Counted from the first letter of the stretch, positions 32,206 to 44,126 are shown. The stretch is 64,000 bases of DNA from Gautieria morchelliformis (GCA_015179125.1 WHVA01000228.1:62001-126000), one strand, 5' to 3'. A program made the numbers and translations. The notes: a model not told the origin generated them from the letters alone.

Positions 32206-33359
32206 CACACGCGTTGCAGCGTTTCTTTTGCACGCGCTATGAGCACAACGAAGCATGGGTCGTTGACCGGGCAGACGTCGTACCATTGAGTACGATGCTG
32301 TTGAGCCTTTCCTACTGGTCATGGTAGGAGGCCCGTCTCGGAGACTGGTGGGTCTCCGAGTGGTATTATCACACCCTCCCCCGGGTAGGGAGGGTGAACT
32401 GTCCCTGCCGGTGGTGGCAGGTCCACATGAGGCCCGATGTACTGGGCCTTGACCAATGCTACCTGCCATTGTAGGGCAGGGTCATTGATCGTGTGCGACC
32501 GTGACGCCACAAGGTATGCGCCGATTGCGCTTTCCCTAGCAATGGCTAACCCATTGACCATGTTGGGGGTGCCACACAATTTCTTGCGCTTCTTTTTCGG
32601 CTGCTCTGCCAGCTGCTGGGCCCTTTCTGGGTTGTACACCTTCCAGGCAGAGGAGTCGGACTCCCATCCCTCTGGGACACCGTATGCTGCATCGGATGGC
32701 GCGCTCCGCCCCTCTGTCGTTGTCGTTGTTGGGGTGGGAGCCGATAATCGGGACGCTAGCCCTGATGTTGCGCGCGCTGGCAAGGGTGCCATTGCACAGG
32801 ATGATGAGGGCGTGGCCACTGGATCTGTGGGCGGGTCATGGCGCGGCCTTTTTGAGGCTGCATGGGCGAACTTGAGCTGGAGCTGGGTTGCGCTCAGCTG
32901 CTCCTCAAGCTCCTTTATTCTGGCGTGCTTGGCTTCGAGCACGTCGTCACGGTCTTCGACCGCCCATTCCAAGTCCTTGACATCCCTTTTGAGGTCATGG
33001 ATGTCCTGGAGGGGCTCCTCCCGCGCATCACACACGATGCCCCTTGGGAGCCATCCCCAGGCTGCATCAATGGCGTCACCGACATCTTCATCCCGCAGTT
33101 TGACCTTGCAGGTGCCTGTCGCACCCCATAGGTGCACGGTGTAGTCTGCACACATGGCGCAATAATCTGGGTGAACGATTACCAAAGTGTCTTCCCATCC
33201 TACGATCATCCAGTGTTCTTGGTTGACTGGAGCTCGTAGGATGTCTGCGGCCCCCTGTCTGGGGGCCGTTGTGCACGTCGTGGACGTTGACAGATCAACG
33301 TCCATCCCATCTTTGGGGGGCATCATCTTAGTGGGTAGATGATGGTGGTTTGTATCCAA
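32206..33359 (-). pseudogene. Unknown gene with coiled coil, N-terminal part (split by el3)
   Basis: It opens at ATG 33359. Residues about 45-95 include HWMIVGWEDTLVIVHPDYC and a CxxC; residues about 120-165 are a coiled coil (RDDVLEAKHARIKELEEQL); a Pro/Thr/Ser-rich and basic linker follows. An in-frame TGA after GLLP (32321-32319) interrupts it, and the same frame goes on to FVVLIARAKETLQRV at the el3 flank. The continuation is at 25523-25191. No domain is recognised. It could be a domesticated or element-borne gag-like gene, but there is no zinc knuckle or protease. Confidence 0.55.
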
Positions 33360-33379
33360 GAAGCGATGCGCCCTCGGAA

Positions 33380-34096
33380 GGATCCGAGGTGAAAATTTAA
33401 CCGCGCTGTGGCCGGCGCGTCACGTGCTATGCACATGACAGATGCGTCTAGGGGGATGGTTGTAACTGTCATATATATGTATATATAGCTTAGCTCATCT
33501 ATATTTCATAAAATATATCAATATTGAGGCAGTTGCCAGCATCTGTAAGACATGCTTAATCCTAGCCCTAAAGTTCTTTCTCACAGTCTGCTGGTCCCCC
33601 AGGAAAGGGTGTATACCCCATTGTCTAAACATCAATAGTTACATATATTTGTACTATCCATGCATATTATTTTAAACATACCTTCTAATCAGATCTCTCA
33701 ACCATATATAATAATATAGTACAGGTATTGTCCATACTTGCTTCTATATTCTGTGAGTGTACATCTAACATGTTTCATATATACTTCTAACATGTACTCA
33801 TATGGTCCATACTTGCTTCTATATTCTGTGATTGTACATCTAACATGTTTCATGTATACTTTTAATATATAGTCATCCAAATCCTATCTGAAATTGCTCT
33901 GTTATATCAATACACACCATGCTTTAGCACATACAACCATATTTTTAAAATATCAGAACATTCAAAAAGATTTAGGATGTCCACAATATACAAGTTGCTC
34001 AAAATGATGGATTATGAATTTGGTTAGGGTTGATATTTTAAAAGATATCTAATATATCCTCGAAGAATATACATTGTTGTCAATGTGAACATCTTC
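33380..34096. repeat. AT-rich intergenic stretch with a 75-bp tandem duplication
   Basis: Composition drops sharply to AT-rich. Two copies of a 75-bp unit lie at 33731-33805 and 33806-33880 (shared start tccatacttgcttctata). No gene was seen apart from the end of the transposase fragment that follows. Confidence 0.6.
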
Positions 34097-34740
34097 CTAG
34101 GGGTGTCTACCCTTCTTCTTTTGACGTCTAATGTAGTCCTGTATACACTGCGTTGTATCAAAATCTTCCTCCCTTACCCAAGTGTGATCTTCATAGTTTT
34201 TCCATTGAACTAAGTATTCTTTTCTCTTTCCTTTTGTCCTATGATCTACTATTTTGTTCACTTCATATGTATCTTCAATATCTTGGTCAGATTCATTTGT
34301 ATCTGTACCTGCTAATAATCGTGCTTGATACTTAGACATTTTCTTTGCATCCTCTGTAATATCCTTTAGAGTTGAGATCCTCAGTGACTCAAAGTCGAGG
34401 GTATCAGTTGATGGATAGTCAAAATGGCTCTCCATCCATGACATATGATTAGGTTGTGCTTGGAGCTCTCCTAATTTAACAAACCGTTTGATATTAAGCA
34501 GCAAGCATGCTAATCTAAACTGCAAAGAGAATATCTTAGGATTTGATGTTTGGACAGGCTTCTGATTATTTAACTTCTTAAATGTCATTCCTAACTCTCC
34601 AAAGAAGCGTTCTATCTTTGATCTGAAACTACCAAATTTTTCATTGTAGTGCTTCTCCATATCTGATAGTTCAGCATTCTTCTGCTTCCGAATTGGATGA
34701 CAAAACAAGATAAGAATCATACAAAGGATACTTTGGTAAC
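34097..34740 (-). pseudogene. PIF/Harbinger-like transposase C-terminus fused to a chromodomain
   Basis: The frame contains NAELSDMEKHYNEKFGSF, then FRSKIERFFGELGMTFKKL, the pattern around the last acidic residue of the DDE_Tnp_4 nuclease (HARBI1-like). After about 90 residues comes a chromodomain: EVNKIVDHRTKGKRKEYLVQ, then WKNYEDHTWVREEDF, including aromatic-cage positions Y, W and W/Y. Transposases of this class cut and paste DNA; a chromodomain would add histone-tail recognition. The N-terminal and first catalytic parts are missing because F5 LTR sequence starts at about 34745. AT-rich codon use sets it apart from the GC-balanced gypsy genes around it. The nuclease family call is moderate, the chromodomain call firm. 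Confidence 0.6.
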
Positions 34741-34744
34741 TAAG

Positions 34745-36338
34745 TCTCTTCAAAGGAAACCCTGCACGGACTCTTCATCTGCTGGGTTGGTCCCACATGA
34801 CCTACGGGTAGGATGCCCCGCGAATGCATTCTGGACATAGGAACACCCAAAGGGGGTTGAGTTGAGAAGATGATGGGACCAGTGATGAACCATCAATCCG
34901 GGTAAAGGATGTCGATCGTGTTTGATGGCGTGCCTGCTGGCAAATGATGCGAGTAGAGAATGGTCATATGGCGAATGTGGCGAATGGCGAATGGAGCGAG
35001 GTGTGAATGGAGCAAAGACACGCGAACATGGAAGAGTGGTGAAAGGGACAACAGGGATAGCTGGGTACAAGAAATAAATGAGTCATGACAGCCTGCACCT
35101 CCTTGCAATTCATGATAGGACCAGTGATGAACCAACAATCCAGGTAAAGGATGTCGATCGTGTTCGATGGCATGGCTACTGGCAAATGATGCAAGTAGTG
35201 AATGGCCAGTTGGCGAATTGGTGTGAATGGGGCAAGGAGCGAATGGAGCAAAGCCGAGCGAACATGGAAAGGTGGTGAAAGGGAAAACAGGGATAGCTTG
35301 ATACAAGAAATGAATGTGTCATGACAACTGTGTAGTGAAAACTTCAGCGAAGCTAATTCGTCCTGCGCTGCAGTGGTGTGAGTCCCATTGAGTCCAACCT
35401 GCATGGAGGCTGCAACTGACACCATCTGAATGCATCCTGAGCATGTGGGTCTGGTGTGCTGGTAGGAATGATGCGAATAGCGAATGTGAAAGCAGTATGG
35501 CAATGAATATTTTGGCAAGATATTCACTGGTTCAGGAAGTCGTTCGCTGGTTCGGGAAGTCATTCGCCTTGTGCTGAGGGATGATTCGCAGAATAAACGA
35601 ATCATGACAACGTCCTACCCATGGGTTGTATGGGATCAACCCAGTAGATGAAGAACCCATGCAGGGCAGGGTATATGCGGGTCCCAAGACATGATTTCAT
35701 ACATAGCTGTCTTCGCCACCTTCACCCTCTGTCGTTTCATGTTCTCCCTCTTCTCTCATTCTATTGTATGTTTATTTCATCTATGTTGTATCATGACTGC
35801 GCACCCCTATCCAACCCTGACTCACAACGGCCTCTTTCCTATTCACTGATACCTTATGAGCATTCAATATAAGTAGTTTACATTCGCATGTATATTCCCC
35901 AGTTCAATTATCATACGTCGTCCATCTTGTGCAGCTTTGACCTCGCTGTGGTCATCGTCTTAAGCCTTCTCTTGGAGATTTCCATCTTTGACTAGCAGAG
36001 GACTTAGGCATCACTGGTGAGTTCTCATACTTCATCTTCGTTACCTTAGCCTTCAAACCATTTTCTGTGCTGTTGGCGAAGGGCTCCGAAGGAGCACCTT
36101 CGCCAGCGAAGGGATTGTCGAGACTTAGACAGCCCTTCCATGAGACCTTGCACATTACATCGTCAAGAGCCACAGGCTATTTCGCTACGACTGTAGATAG
36201 GGCGAGCCCCGTTTAGGCAAACCCTCTTACCTTGTGAACATTCATTGGTTCACCTATTCGCCAAACGGCATACTTATTCGCACAAGTTATTCGGGCATTC
36301 GCTGTGTTCACTACACGATATTAACGCCTGAAAACCAA
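34745..36338. mobile_element. Cluster of F5 LTR fragments in both orientations
   Basis: The long LTR of F5 starts TGTCATGACC and ends CCAATCTTGACA (defined by the complete copy at 37045-38299). Here minus-oriented starts occur with ends at 35090, 35326 and 35609, and a plus-oriented 3' part runs from about 35610 to 36338. The fragments are nested or head-to-head, so individual insertions cannot be fully separated. ATTCGC/GCGAAT motifs are frequent. Confidence 0.6.
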
Positions 36339-36817
36339 TCTTGACACACCACTCCACCTCTATGTTCGCTCCATTCGCTGTTCCCACATTTGCCAGTAGG
36401 AACGCCATCAAAAACAATCGATATCCTTTACCCAGCATGATGGTTCATCACTGGCCCCATCATCTTCCCGACTCCACCCCCTTTGGGTGTTCCTATGGCC
36501 AGGATGCATTCGTGGGACGTCCTACCCATAGATCGTGTGGGATCAACCCAGCAGGCCAAGAGTCCATGCAGGGTAACATGTAGGAAGGTCTGAAGGTGTG
36601 TTTTCTTACATAGGTACCTTTGTCCTCTTTCCTCCCCATCATTTCATGTTCGCACTCCTCCCTACTTCCATTGTATATGTGTTTCATCTATTTCTATCCT
36701 GACTGCGCTCCCCTATCCAACCCTAACTCACAACGGCCTCTTTCCTATTCGCTGATGTCATATGAGCATTCAGTATACGTAGTTTACATTCACATGTATA
36801 TTTGCAACACATTCATA
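36339..36817 (+). mobile_element. F5 LTR fragment
   Basis: This is similar to the middle of the complete F5 LTR (GTTCGCTCCATTCGCTG, later CCATGCAGGGTAACATG). It starts abruptly after another LTR end and stops before copia pol sequence at about 36818. It has no own target duplication. Confidence 0.55.
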
Positions 36818-39375
36818 AGTCACCTGAAGTCAAAGGGAACAGTACAGAGCCTCACTGGACATGACATGCCAGAGGAAAACAGCGTGTCAGAGTGACTCAA
36901 CAGGATGCTGCTGGAGCATGCATGGGCAATGCACCTGATGGCAGGACTGCCAAAATTCCTCTGGACGGAGCTGATCCAGCACGCTGTATGGTTGAAAAAC
37001 CAGATTTCAAATGCACTTGACTGCAAAACAGGTTACAAGGTTGTTGTCATGACCCGTCTATTTTGTATACCCAGTAACTTTGACACCCCACTTTTACGTT
37101 CTCACCATTCGCTCCTCGCCAAATGTGCCGAACACTTATTCGCTTTCGAACCTCTCGCACGTAGCAGCGCTAACTGGGCTCGATCAACACCCCATCCCTG
37201 ACTCGATTGTCCACCATGGGTCCCCTCACCTCCCTGGCTCACACCCCGTCGGATGCTCCTCTGATCGGATGGCACAACTCATTTATTTCCTATATCCAGT
37301 CATCCGTATTATCCGTTTTCCCAGTCCTCCTCTATGTTCGCCAGAGTTCGCCTCACCCTTCAACCACTCTTCCTCTACGTCCACCCCATTCGCTGTTCAC
37401 CCCATTCTCCGAACCACTATTCGCTGCTCGCACATTTCGCCAGCAGGCACGCCATCAAATATGATCAATACCATTTACCCAGCGTGATGGTTCATCACTA
37501 GCCCCATCATCTTCTCGATTCAACCTCCTTTAGGTGTTCATATGGTCGGGATGCATTCGCAGGGCATCCTACCCGTAGGTCGTGTGGGATCAACCCAGCA
37601 GACAAAGAGTCCATGCAGGGCAGTGTATATGCAGGTCCCAAGACATGGTTTCATGCATAAGTGCCTTCGCCACCTTTACTCTCTGTCATTTCATGTTTGC
37701 ACTCTTCCCTCACTCTATTGTATGTTTATTTCATCTATTTTGTATCATGACCGTGCACCCCTATCCAACCCTTACTCGTGACGGCCTCTTTCCTATTCGC
37801 TGATACCTTACGAGCATTCATTATAAGTAGTTTACATTCACATGTATATTCTCCAGTTCAATTATCATACATCCATCTTGTGCAAACTTGACCTCGCTGT
37901 GATCATCGTCTTGAGCCTTCTCCTGTAGATTCCTATCTTCTACCAGAAGAGGACTTAGGCATCACTGGTGAGTTCTCATACTTCATCTTTGTTACCTTAG
38001 CCTTCGAACTATTTTCTGTGCTGTCGGCGAAGGGCTCCGAAGGAGCACCTTCGCCAGCAAAGGGATTGTCACTACTTAGACAGCCCTTCTGTGACACCTT
38101 GCACGTCACATCATCAAATGCCACGGGCTATTTTGCTACGAATGTAGATAGGGCGAGCTCCGGTCGGGCAACCCTCTTATCTTGTGAACATTTGTTGGTT
38201 CACCTATTCACCAAATGGCATACTTATTCACACAAGTGATTCGGGGATTCACTGGGGTCACTAATACACAATATTAACGCCTAAAAACCAATCTTGACAG
38301 TTGTGCATGATATGAAGCCCAACCTTAGCGACCTACTCGAATGGGGCACCAGGGTTTATGTTCTAAAGGAAAATAGCAACAAATTAGACTCTAAAGCGGA
38401 TGAGGGAAGGTGGACCGGGTACAGCGAGGAGAGTAAAGGCCATAGGGTCTACTGGCCAGGTAAACACTGTGTCACGGTGGAGCGCAACGTGACTTTTGAT
38501 GCCCCTGTCATTGTCATGACCACTGATGCACTGACTGAAGGTGAGTCTGCCACCCCAGGCAGTCAGAGTGCCAGAGGCACCCTCCATGGCCAACTACTGC
38601 CACCGCAGAAACTGGACCCAGCCGCAGACCCTGCAGACCCCATGCAAATTTACCCCATCAAAGGGTTTGAGGCCTCGGATACCCCAGTGGTAGACCTGCC
38701 GCTAGGCAGAGGTTACTGCATGCAGAAACCCTCCACATATGTGCGCGGGATCACTGATGGCGCAGGCAGCAGCATGGGCCACCCAAACACGCCCACGTAC
38801 CCTCGAGGCGTGCCGATGGCCACCCGTGGCTCTGCTCTATTCACCTTGACAGAGCTGGAGGAGGCCACTGCCATCGAGACTGAGAGGGGGACGCATCACA
38901 CCCTCGAGTACTCAATGGCGGCAGCGATGCATGACGCAGGGGGTGATCCATCAAGCCTCAGGGATGCGCGTTCCTGCAATGACTGGCCACAATGGGACGC
39001 ATCCATAAAGCGGGAACTACAACAGCACGAGGATCTAGGGACATGGGACCTGGTTGAACCCCCGGATGGCACAAACATCATTGGCAGTAAGCTCATATTC
39101 CATTATAAGCACAACACTAGTGGGAAAGTTGTAACATGCAAGATGAGGCTCATTGTGCAAGGCTTTTCCCAGGCAGAGGGAGTTGACTATAATGAAACTT
39201 TTTCCCCCACTGCTAAAGTCTCTGCCATCCAAATCATTGCGGCCCTTGCAGTCAGAAATTACTGGGAACTCGAGCAAACCAACATAGACTGCACATATCT
39301 CAATGCCCCAATCACAGAAACTATCTACATGTGTCAGGCCAAAGGCTATGAGGTCCCTGGACAGGAACATCACGT
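36818..39375 (+). pseudogene. Copia-type Pol fragment (integrase end to RT start), split by a solo LTR
   Basis: The first part (to 37044) reads PEENSVSE, a TGA at about 36891-36893, then LNRMLLEHAWAMHLMAGLPK, the integrase region around the DDE glutamate; the TGA replaces the usual Arg codon. After the solo LTR the frame resumes in register at 38305 (HDMKPNLSDLLEWGTRVYV), then a variable linker, and the RT start (WDLVEPPDGTNIIGSKLIFH, VDYNETFSPTAKVSAIQIIA). It stops at 39375, where another F5 LTR begins, before the RT catalytic motif. Clearly a relic. Confidence 0.8.
37045..38299 (+). mobile_element. Complete F5 solo LTR, 1255 bp
   Basis: The ends are TGTCATGACCC and CCAATCTTGACA. GTTGT flanks it at 37040-37044 and 38300-38304. 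Removing it and one GTTGT restores the copia reading frame exactly. At 1.26 kb this is a long LTR. It is rich in TTCGC motifs. Confidence 0.9.
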
Positions 39376-39912
39376 TGTCATGACCTGTCTATTTCTCTTA
39401 GCCCACTGCCTCTATGTTACCCCTCGTCACTCCCTAGCATATTCGCCAGAGTTCACCTCACCCTCCGACCACTCCTCCTCTACGTCCACTCTATCCGCTG
39501 TTCACCCCATTCTCCGAACCGCTATTCGCTGCTCGCGCATTTCGCCAGCAGGCACACCATCAAATACGATCAATACAATTTACCTGGCATGATGGTTCAT
39601 CACTAACCCCATCATCTTCTTAATGCAACCCCTTTGGGTGTTCGTATGGCCAAAGTGTGTTCGCGGGACGTCCCTTCCATAGGTCATGCGGGATCAACCC
39701 AGTAGACAAAGAGTCCATGCAGGGTAGCATGTATGCGGGTCCCAAGACGTGGTTTTGTACATAAGTGCCTTCGCCACCTTTACTCTCCGTCGTTTCATGT
39801 CCGCACTCTTCCCTCACTCAATTGTATGTTTATTCAATCTAATTAGTATCATGACTGTGCACATCCAACCCTGAATCACGATGGCCTCTTTCCTATTCGC
39901 TGACACCTTTTG
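39376..39912 (+). mobile_element. Truncated F5 LTR
   Basis: It begins TGTCATGACCTGTC, directly after copia pol. Compared with the complete copy it lacks about 225 bp internally near its start, and it ends near 39912 at CTATTCGCTGACACC, where AT-rich sequence begins. Confidence 0.7.
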
Positions 39913-40203
39913 AGATTTTCCAAATATTTTTAGTGTTTTTTATGTAAAAAAACTATAATAAAATTTTGTGTTTTTATTAGAATTTGTTGAGCAAGAAAAT
40001 TGTAAAAAAATTTCAAAGTTTTTTTCAGGGTCTTTTATGGGTTTCTTTGTGTTTTCACAAGGAAACTTATAAAAAGACATAAAAAACCCTGAAAAAAACT
40101 TTAAACTTTTTTACAATTTTCTTGCTTGACAAGTTCTAACAAAAACACAAAATTTTGTTCAAGTTTTTTTACATTAAAAAACTAAAAAAATTTGGAATAT
40201 CTT
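39913..40203. mobile_element. AT-rich fold-back element (long inverted repeat)
   Basis: Two arms of about 135-140 bp are inverted copies at roughly 85% identity by eye, centred near 40058. Paired landmarks are TTCCAAAT near both outer ends, GTAAAAAAACT/AGTTTTTTTAC, AAAATTTTGTGTTTTT and its inverse, and TTTCAGGG/CCCTGAAA near the centre. No coding capacity. It is either a fold-back MITE or an inverted duplication; no clear target duplication was found. It sits at the truncation point of the F5 LTR. Confidence 0.7.
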
Positions 40204-40276
40204 TACAGTTTTTTGAACAGTTTTTCAGACCAGAAAATCTTTATATGCCTCTAGTGTTAGACCTCGCTCATCTACA

Positions 40277-40550
40277 TCAGCTTGCATGGAGAATCCTACA
40301 CACCGCTCCCTCATACATATGTCGAAACACCTCCTGGTCATATCGGACCAGCTCCGCCATCCGCTCATGAGCCAACTGCTTTGCTACTTCATAGCTCGGA
40401 GGTGGTATGCCTGGCCCAGCGCTGCAGCTTGTTAGGTGTTCAGCGCGGCCCTCCGGCCTCACTAAGGAGGTTGGGTTCCGGCACGGGGAGTGTGGGCAGC
40501 GTGTCCTGAATCTGCTGGCAAGCAGCATTCTCGCCTCGGTGTTGATGATG
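40277..40550 (-). pseudogene. Fragment of an unknown gene
   Basis: A minus-strand frame contains PPPSYEVAKQLAHERMAELV and then RYDQEVFRHMYE, which reads like genuine helical protein. It runs up to the start of the duplicated module at 40551. No family is recognised and no splice sites confirm it. Confidence 0.25.
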
Positions 40551-41648
40551 GTCGCTTGGGACATCTCTATTTGTCCTACCACTATCCTTCTTATCTATAT
40601 AGTTGCACTTGCCGCCAGCATTGGCAATTATATCAATAGGGCTGAGCAGCCGCTCAGGCCGAACGCGACGGCGTGGTGCCTTCGAGCGCACTGTGGTTTG
40701 CCGTGCTGGATGGAGTCTGGCGCTACCATCCGACTGCGCCAGAACAGCAGTCCCGGCGGGGGAAATATAAGTGGTATTCCACATTTCACCGTCGTGATTT
40801 TTTTGTTTTAGGTGATGGTTGGAGGTTGATCTGCCAGGGCCGTGAATGTAGTCAATTTTAAACTCACTCTCCATGACTGCCACCATGTACTCACTGGTAT
40901 GCCGCATACCAGTGAGTACATGGTGGCAGTCGCCTCCTCATTTACAATGTGCGCAGGTCCTTGGAGCGTCAGATACGGCACCCAGATTTCTTTTTGGAGT
41001 CGATAGGCTGTTCCTACCTCGTTGCTGGCCGAAGTAGGTCAGCCTTGATCTCTCTGAGTACAGCGACAAGACTGCGTACCGTTGATTGCATGAGTAGGAT
41101 AGGCGTTGGGCCGAGTCATCAACTCGTGGTACTACATGAAATGACTCCTCCGGCAGACATGAACGTGTCGGCCGTTGTTACCAACTAGTGGGTGTCGGGG
41201 GCCAGATGATAGAAGGAAATACTATTAGGTAGAAGACAGATACATTTATTACCATTATATTAGATGAACGGTCTATATTCATCCCATGTCAAACATATTC
41301 ATATCATTTATCATCGGAAGAGTTGTTTCCAGGATTTTTTTTTGTTCTGGTGGTAATATCACGTGATGTATTTAGTGCGTCATGGCCGCCGTCCACTGAA
41401 GCGGGAGTCGAATATAACCGAGCACATAAGATGAGCTAGAATCTGTATATGCAGGCTTGGAACTTTGGAAGTCGTGTTCAGAGCATTATCCTTCTCGATC
41501 TCGACAGACACGTATATTGTTCACCTGCGTGTGGTGGTGCTGCTCAAGCAGGTAGTGTGCCTGAGTGTACCTGGATTAGTAATGGCACCACCTGTACCTG
41601 CCTGGGCTACCTTTTTCTTTGGGGGTCAACTGCGTATATCACAGGTGA
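40551..41648. repeat. Duplicated module, copy X
   Basis: It is similar over about 1.1 kb to copy Y at 44531-45665, starting GTCGCTTGGGACATCTC in both and ending near GCGTATATCA. Differences include loss of about 90 bases between 41390 and 41470 and insertions in T-runs. Minus-strand frames include one starting at the palindrome (SEYMVAVMESEFKIDYIHGP), but frames are not conserved throughout, so coding status is unclear. Confidence 0.75.
40875..40931. repeat. Perfect 57-bp palindrome in copy X
   Basis: Two 28-base arms are separated by one base. The left arm starts gactgccaccatgtactcac; the right arm is its exact inverse complement. Pairing stops at 40874/40932. Confidence 0.95.
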
Positions 41649-41649
41649 G

Positions 41650-43032
41650 GGGGAGACTTCCCGCTCGGGAAAACCTCATGATGACACATGACAGGTCCTC
41701 GGGTACGTACCCAACGGAACCATAGCCACGGAGAGAGAAGCTGGGAAGTCCGCAGCGGCTCCACTCACCGAGACTGCAGCAGGCTCCGAGTCGCTGTGCA
41801 TCAAGAAACACGGTATTTGCCCGATCGCGATGAGACTCTGGTGTCGATCGGTCACTGTAGGATACCGATTGACAGAAGAGTCTCATCGGGAGCATTGGCC
41901 TCAACGTCGGGAATTGGTCAAAATAGACCCCAGGGTTCAGGCAAAGCAGAGGCAGACAGATCCAGTGCCAAATGGGACCGAGATAATGCCATGTCCTCTG
42001 CCCAGTACGTTTTCGATATCCACGTCCGGTCGAAATGCGACTGATAATAGGCGGGAAGAAACTGCCTCTTGAAGTCCTAGTGACCGAATCACACATTCGT
42101 GCTCGACAAAGCAACGCGGCTTGGCAGGAGGGCCAGGGTTTGAAGACGCATCCAGACTCTCATATTCTTACAGAGATTGGCCAAGCGTAAAGTGGGAGAG
42201 ATCGATAAACATCGTGACATAGCATGCCAAACAACGCTCATCAAAGACCAATTTTACAAGTAGCAGGCTAGGCGCAATGAGATGTTGTATTTTCAGCCGG
42301 CAAGCGTCGTCTACAGAGACGACAGCGACTTTTTCCTCTGCACAACTCAATTCAATCAAGTGTTATACTTACTTTACTAGACAGAGTCTTTCCGGGGGAT
42401 CCCCTTGCGCTCGAAGATCGCTGGCAATGACCTGCACGTACCTGTAATTATACATGGGATTAGCATGATTCAGACGCCTGTCAAGGGACGGTTCGATACT
42501 GTATTATTCAGATGGCCCTGTTTCCCTCAAAGCGTTCTTGAGTACATCTCTCGTACCTATTGCCACAGTAAAGGTCAAATAAGGCGTGGCCAGTAGGAGA
42601 ATTCTTGAGCAGGGAGGGAACGGCCTGCCTCCTGGCCGCTCCGTCTGTGGATAACACGGCCGGCTCTGCCTGTTGTTGGTGAATGAACTGACAAGGCATT
42701 GTTTTCTGATCTATTCTACAACACGTCACCCGTTGGAGTCTTCTTCGGTCACTGAAACCACCGCACGTATCTAGTACTACTTGCGAGTTACGGTGATAAT
42801 GAATGGAGGACGCAAAAATCGTATACCTGTTCACGCCAACGTATGCGAAGCCGCGACTCGTGATCCACGCTTGGTGCAATTGCATTCGTTATGGACACAA
42901 AACTAGACGGGTAAACAATTTTAAAGAATGTTCGATGCTTGGGCTTGTGTGGCCTCACGTGATATCGATCCAATATCACATGAGTGGGTGTTTATAAGTT
43001 AACGTCGATGTCCTCAAGCTTGAAAATGGATA
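41650..43032. other. No gene I can support
   Basis: Open frames up to 160 codons on the minus strand (41626-42114) and shorter ones on the plus strand lack recognisable domains or matched splice sites. The sequence is not visibly related to other parts of the window. Confidence 0.3.
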
Positions 43033-43838
43033 CTATGTCTCCCCCTCGATCTCTCCATGCCCGTCATCCCCCAAGATGGCCCTAAGTGTGGCTTTCGCCG
43101 AGCCGATGCCAGCCGGTTGCAGGATATTTTGGGGGCCGACTTCTTCATGTCCTGTAGTCATGTCTGTGACGTGTCGAATCACAGAATGCTTGTCCATCGA
43201 CCAATAGCCACAATCTTGAGCCGGACATTGCCAGACATATGACTTGGCCCGCCTGACGCGGTCCTGTGTCGTCAGGATCTGGGCATCCTGTACCCTCAGC
43301 GTACGCTCGTCGAGACTTCTGAGCTCGTCTGCGATGTGGCTATGAACCAAATGCTTATAGACGGGGGTCTTTAGCTTCCTATCGACCCTGAAATAGCACG
43401 GGCCAGCCGTCTTGCTGAACCTGCAGTATTTGTCGGAGGGGTTGAGAGGCGGGGGTGAGGAGCCATATCGGGTTCTGGCGGTAGGGGGTGGAGGGTCAGG
43501 CAACGCCGTTGATCCTGCCGCTTCCGCTGGCTGAGAATGGACGGGGACACCCAGCGACTCCACTACAGTCGCGGTGGGTGGTTCAGCCGCGGTGTACCGC
43601 GCCTGTCCCTCATCGTGATTTAAATTGTATTGGTGGTTGGGTGTATACCCAGCAGAACTACTTGATAGTATTCATAAACATTAGATGATGAGCTAGTACG
43701 ATACCAATACCTTTTCGTGTCTAGCCACGGTGCACCTTCCCCGAGGGCGTCCCGAAGGGCGTACGGTTCTATAAGTTTGATAAAGTATGGCGCTGGGCCT
43801 GGGATAGGAGGCTTGGGTATGCGAGTGTGCTCCGCCAT
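43033..43838 (-). CDS. Small zinc-finger-like host protein, two exons, unknown function
   Basis: The first exon starts at ATG 43838 (MAEHTRIPKPPIPGP...) and includes YFIKLIEPYALRDALGEGAP. An acceptor GGGACAG at 43609-43603 precedes exon two, which starts at 43602 (ARYTAAEPPTATVVESLG) and ends with TGA near 43033. The donor is not fixed: GTATTG, GTATCG, GTACTA and GTATAC candidates at 43710-43643 do not all keep phase. Exon two has a Pro-rich linker, CRFSKTAGPCYFRVDRKLK with a following HLVHSH, and CPAQDCGYWSMDKHSVIRHV, two Cys/His clusters resembling degenerate C2H2 fingers. It looks like a cellular gene and not a transposon ORF. Function unknown. Confidence 0.5.
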
Positions 43839-44126
43839 GGGGATGGGTGTGGACGGTGCTCGCTCTTAGAACGTACGAGCCTCCTATACTCCCACTACTA
43901 TATACTCTCGCTACCGCCAGGATCACGTGATACAGCTAATATAAATGCCGGCATGCTTATCTTAATTCAGTGTCAGAATTAAGCTTATACCGCCCCGCAG
44001 CGCCCCGTGACGGCCCCCGTCAGAGGATCCAATTAAGTTCCACGAAATGCCAATTGCTGTTGTACCAACAGACAGAGAGAGAAGAGAGTGAAAAGGTATG
44101 CTACGAATATGAATAATGAATACGAA

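Noticed and set aside
32437-33144. A 235-aa plus-strand protein opposite the coiled-coil gene
   Set aside because: Ser-rich antisense shadow; the minus-strand frame has the coiled-coil periodicity and continues across el3.
34745-36817. Protein-coding genes in the F5 LTR cluster
   Set aside because: Open frames of 70-210 codons follow the LTR repeats and reappear, frame-shifted, at other F5 copies.
43620-43838. An independent 72-aa gene at 43838-43620
   Set aside because: Better explained as exon one of the zinc-finger-like gene whose second exon begins at 43602.
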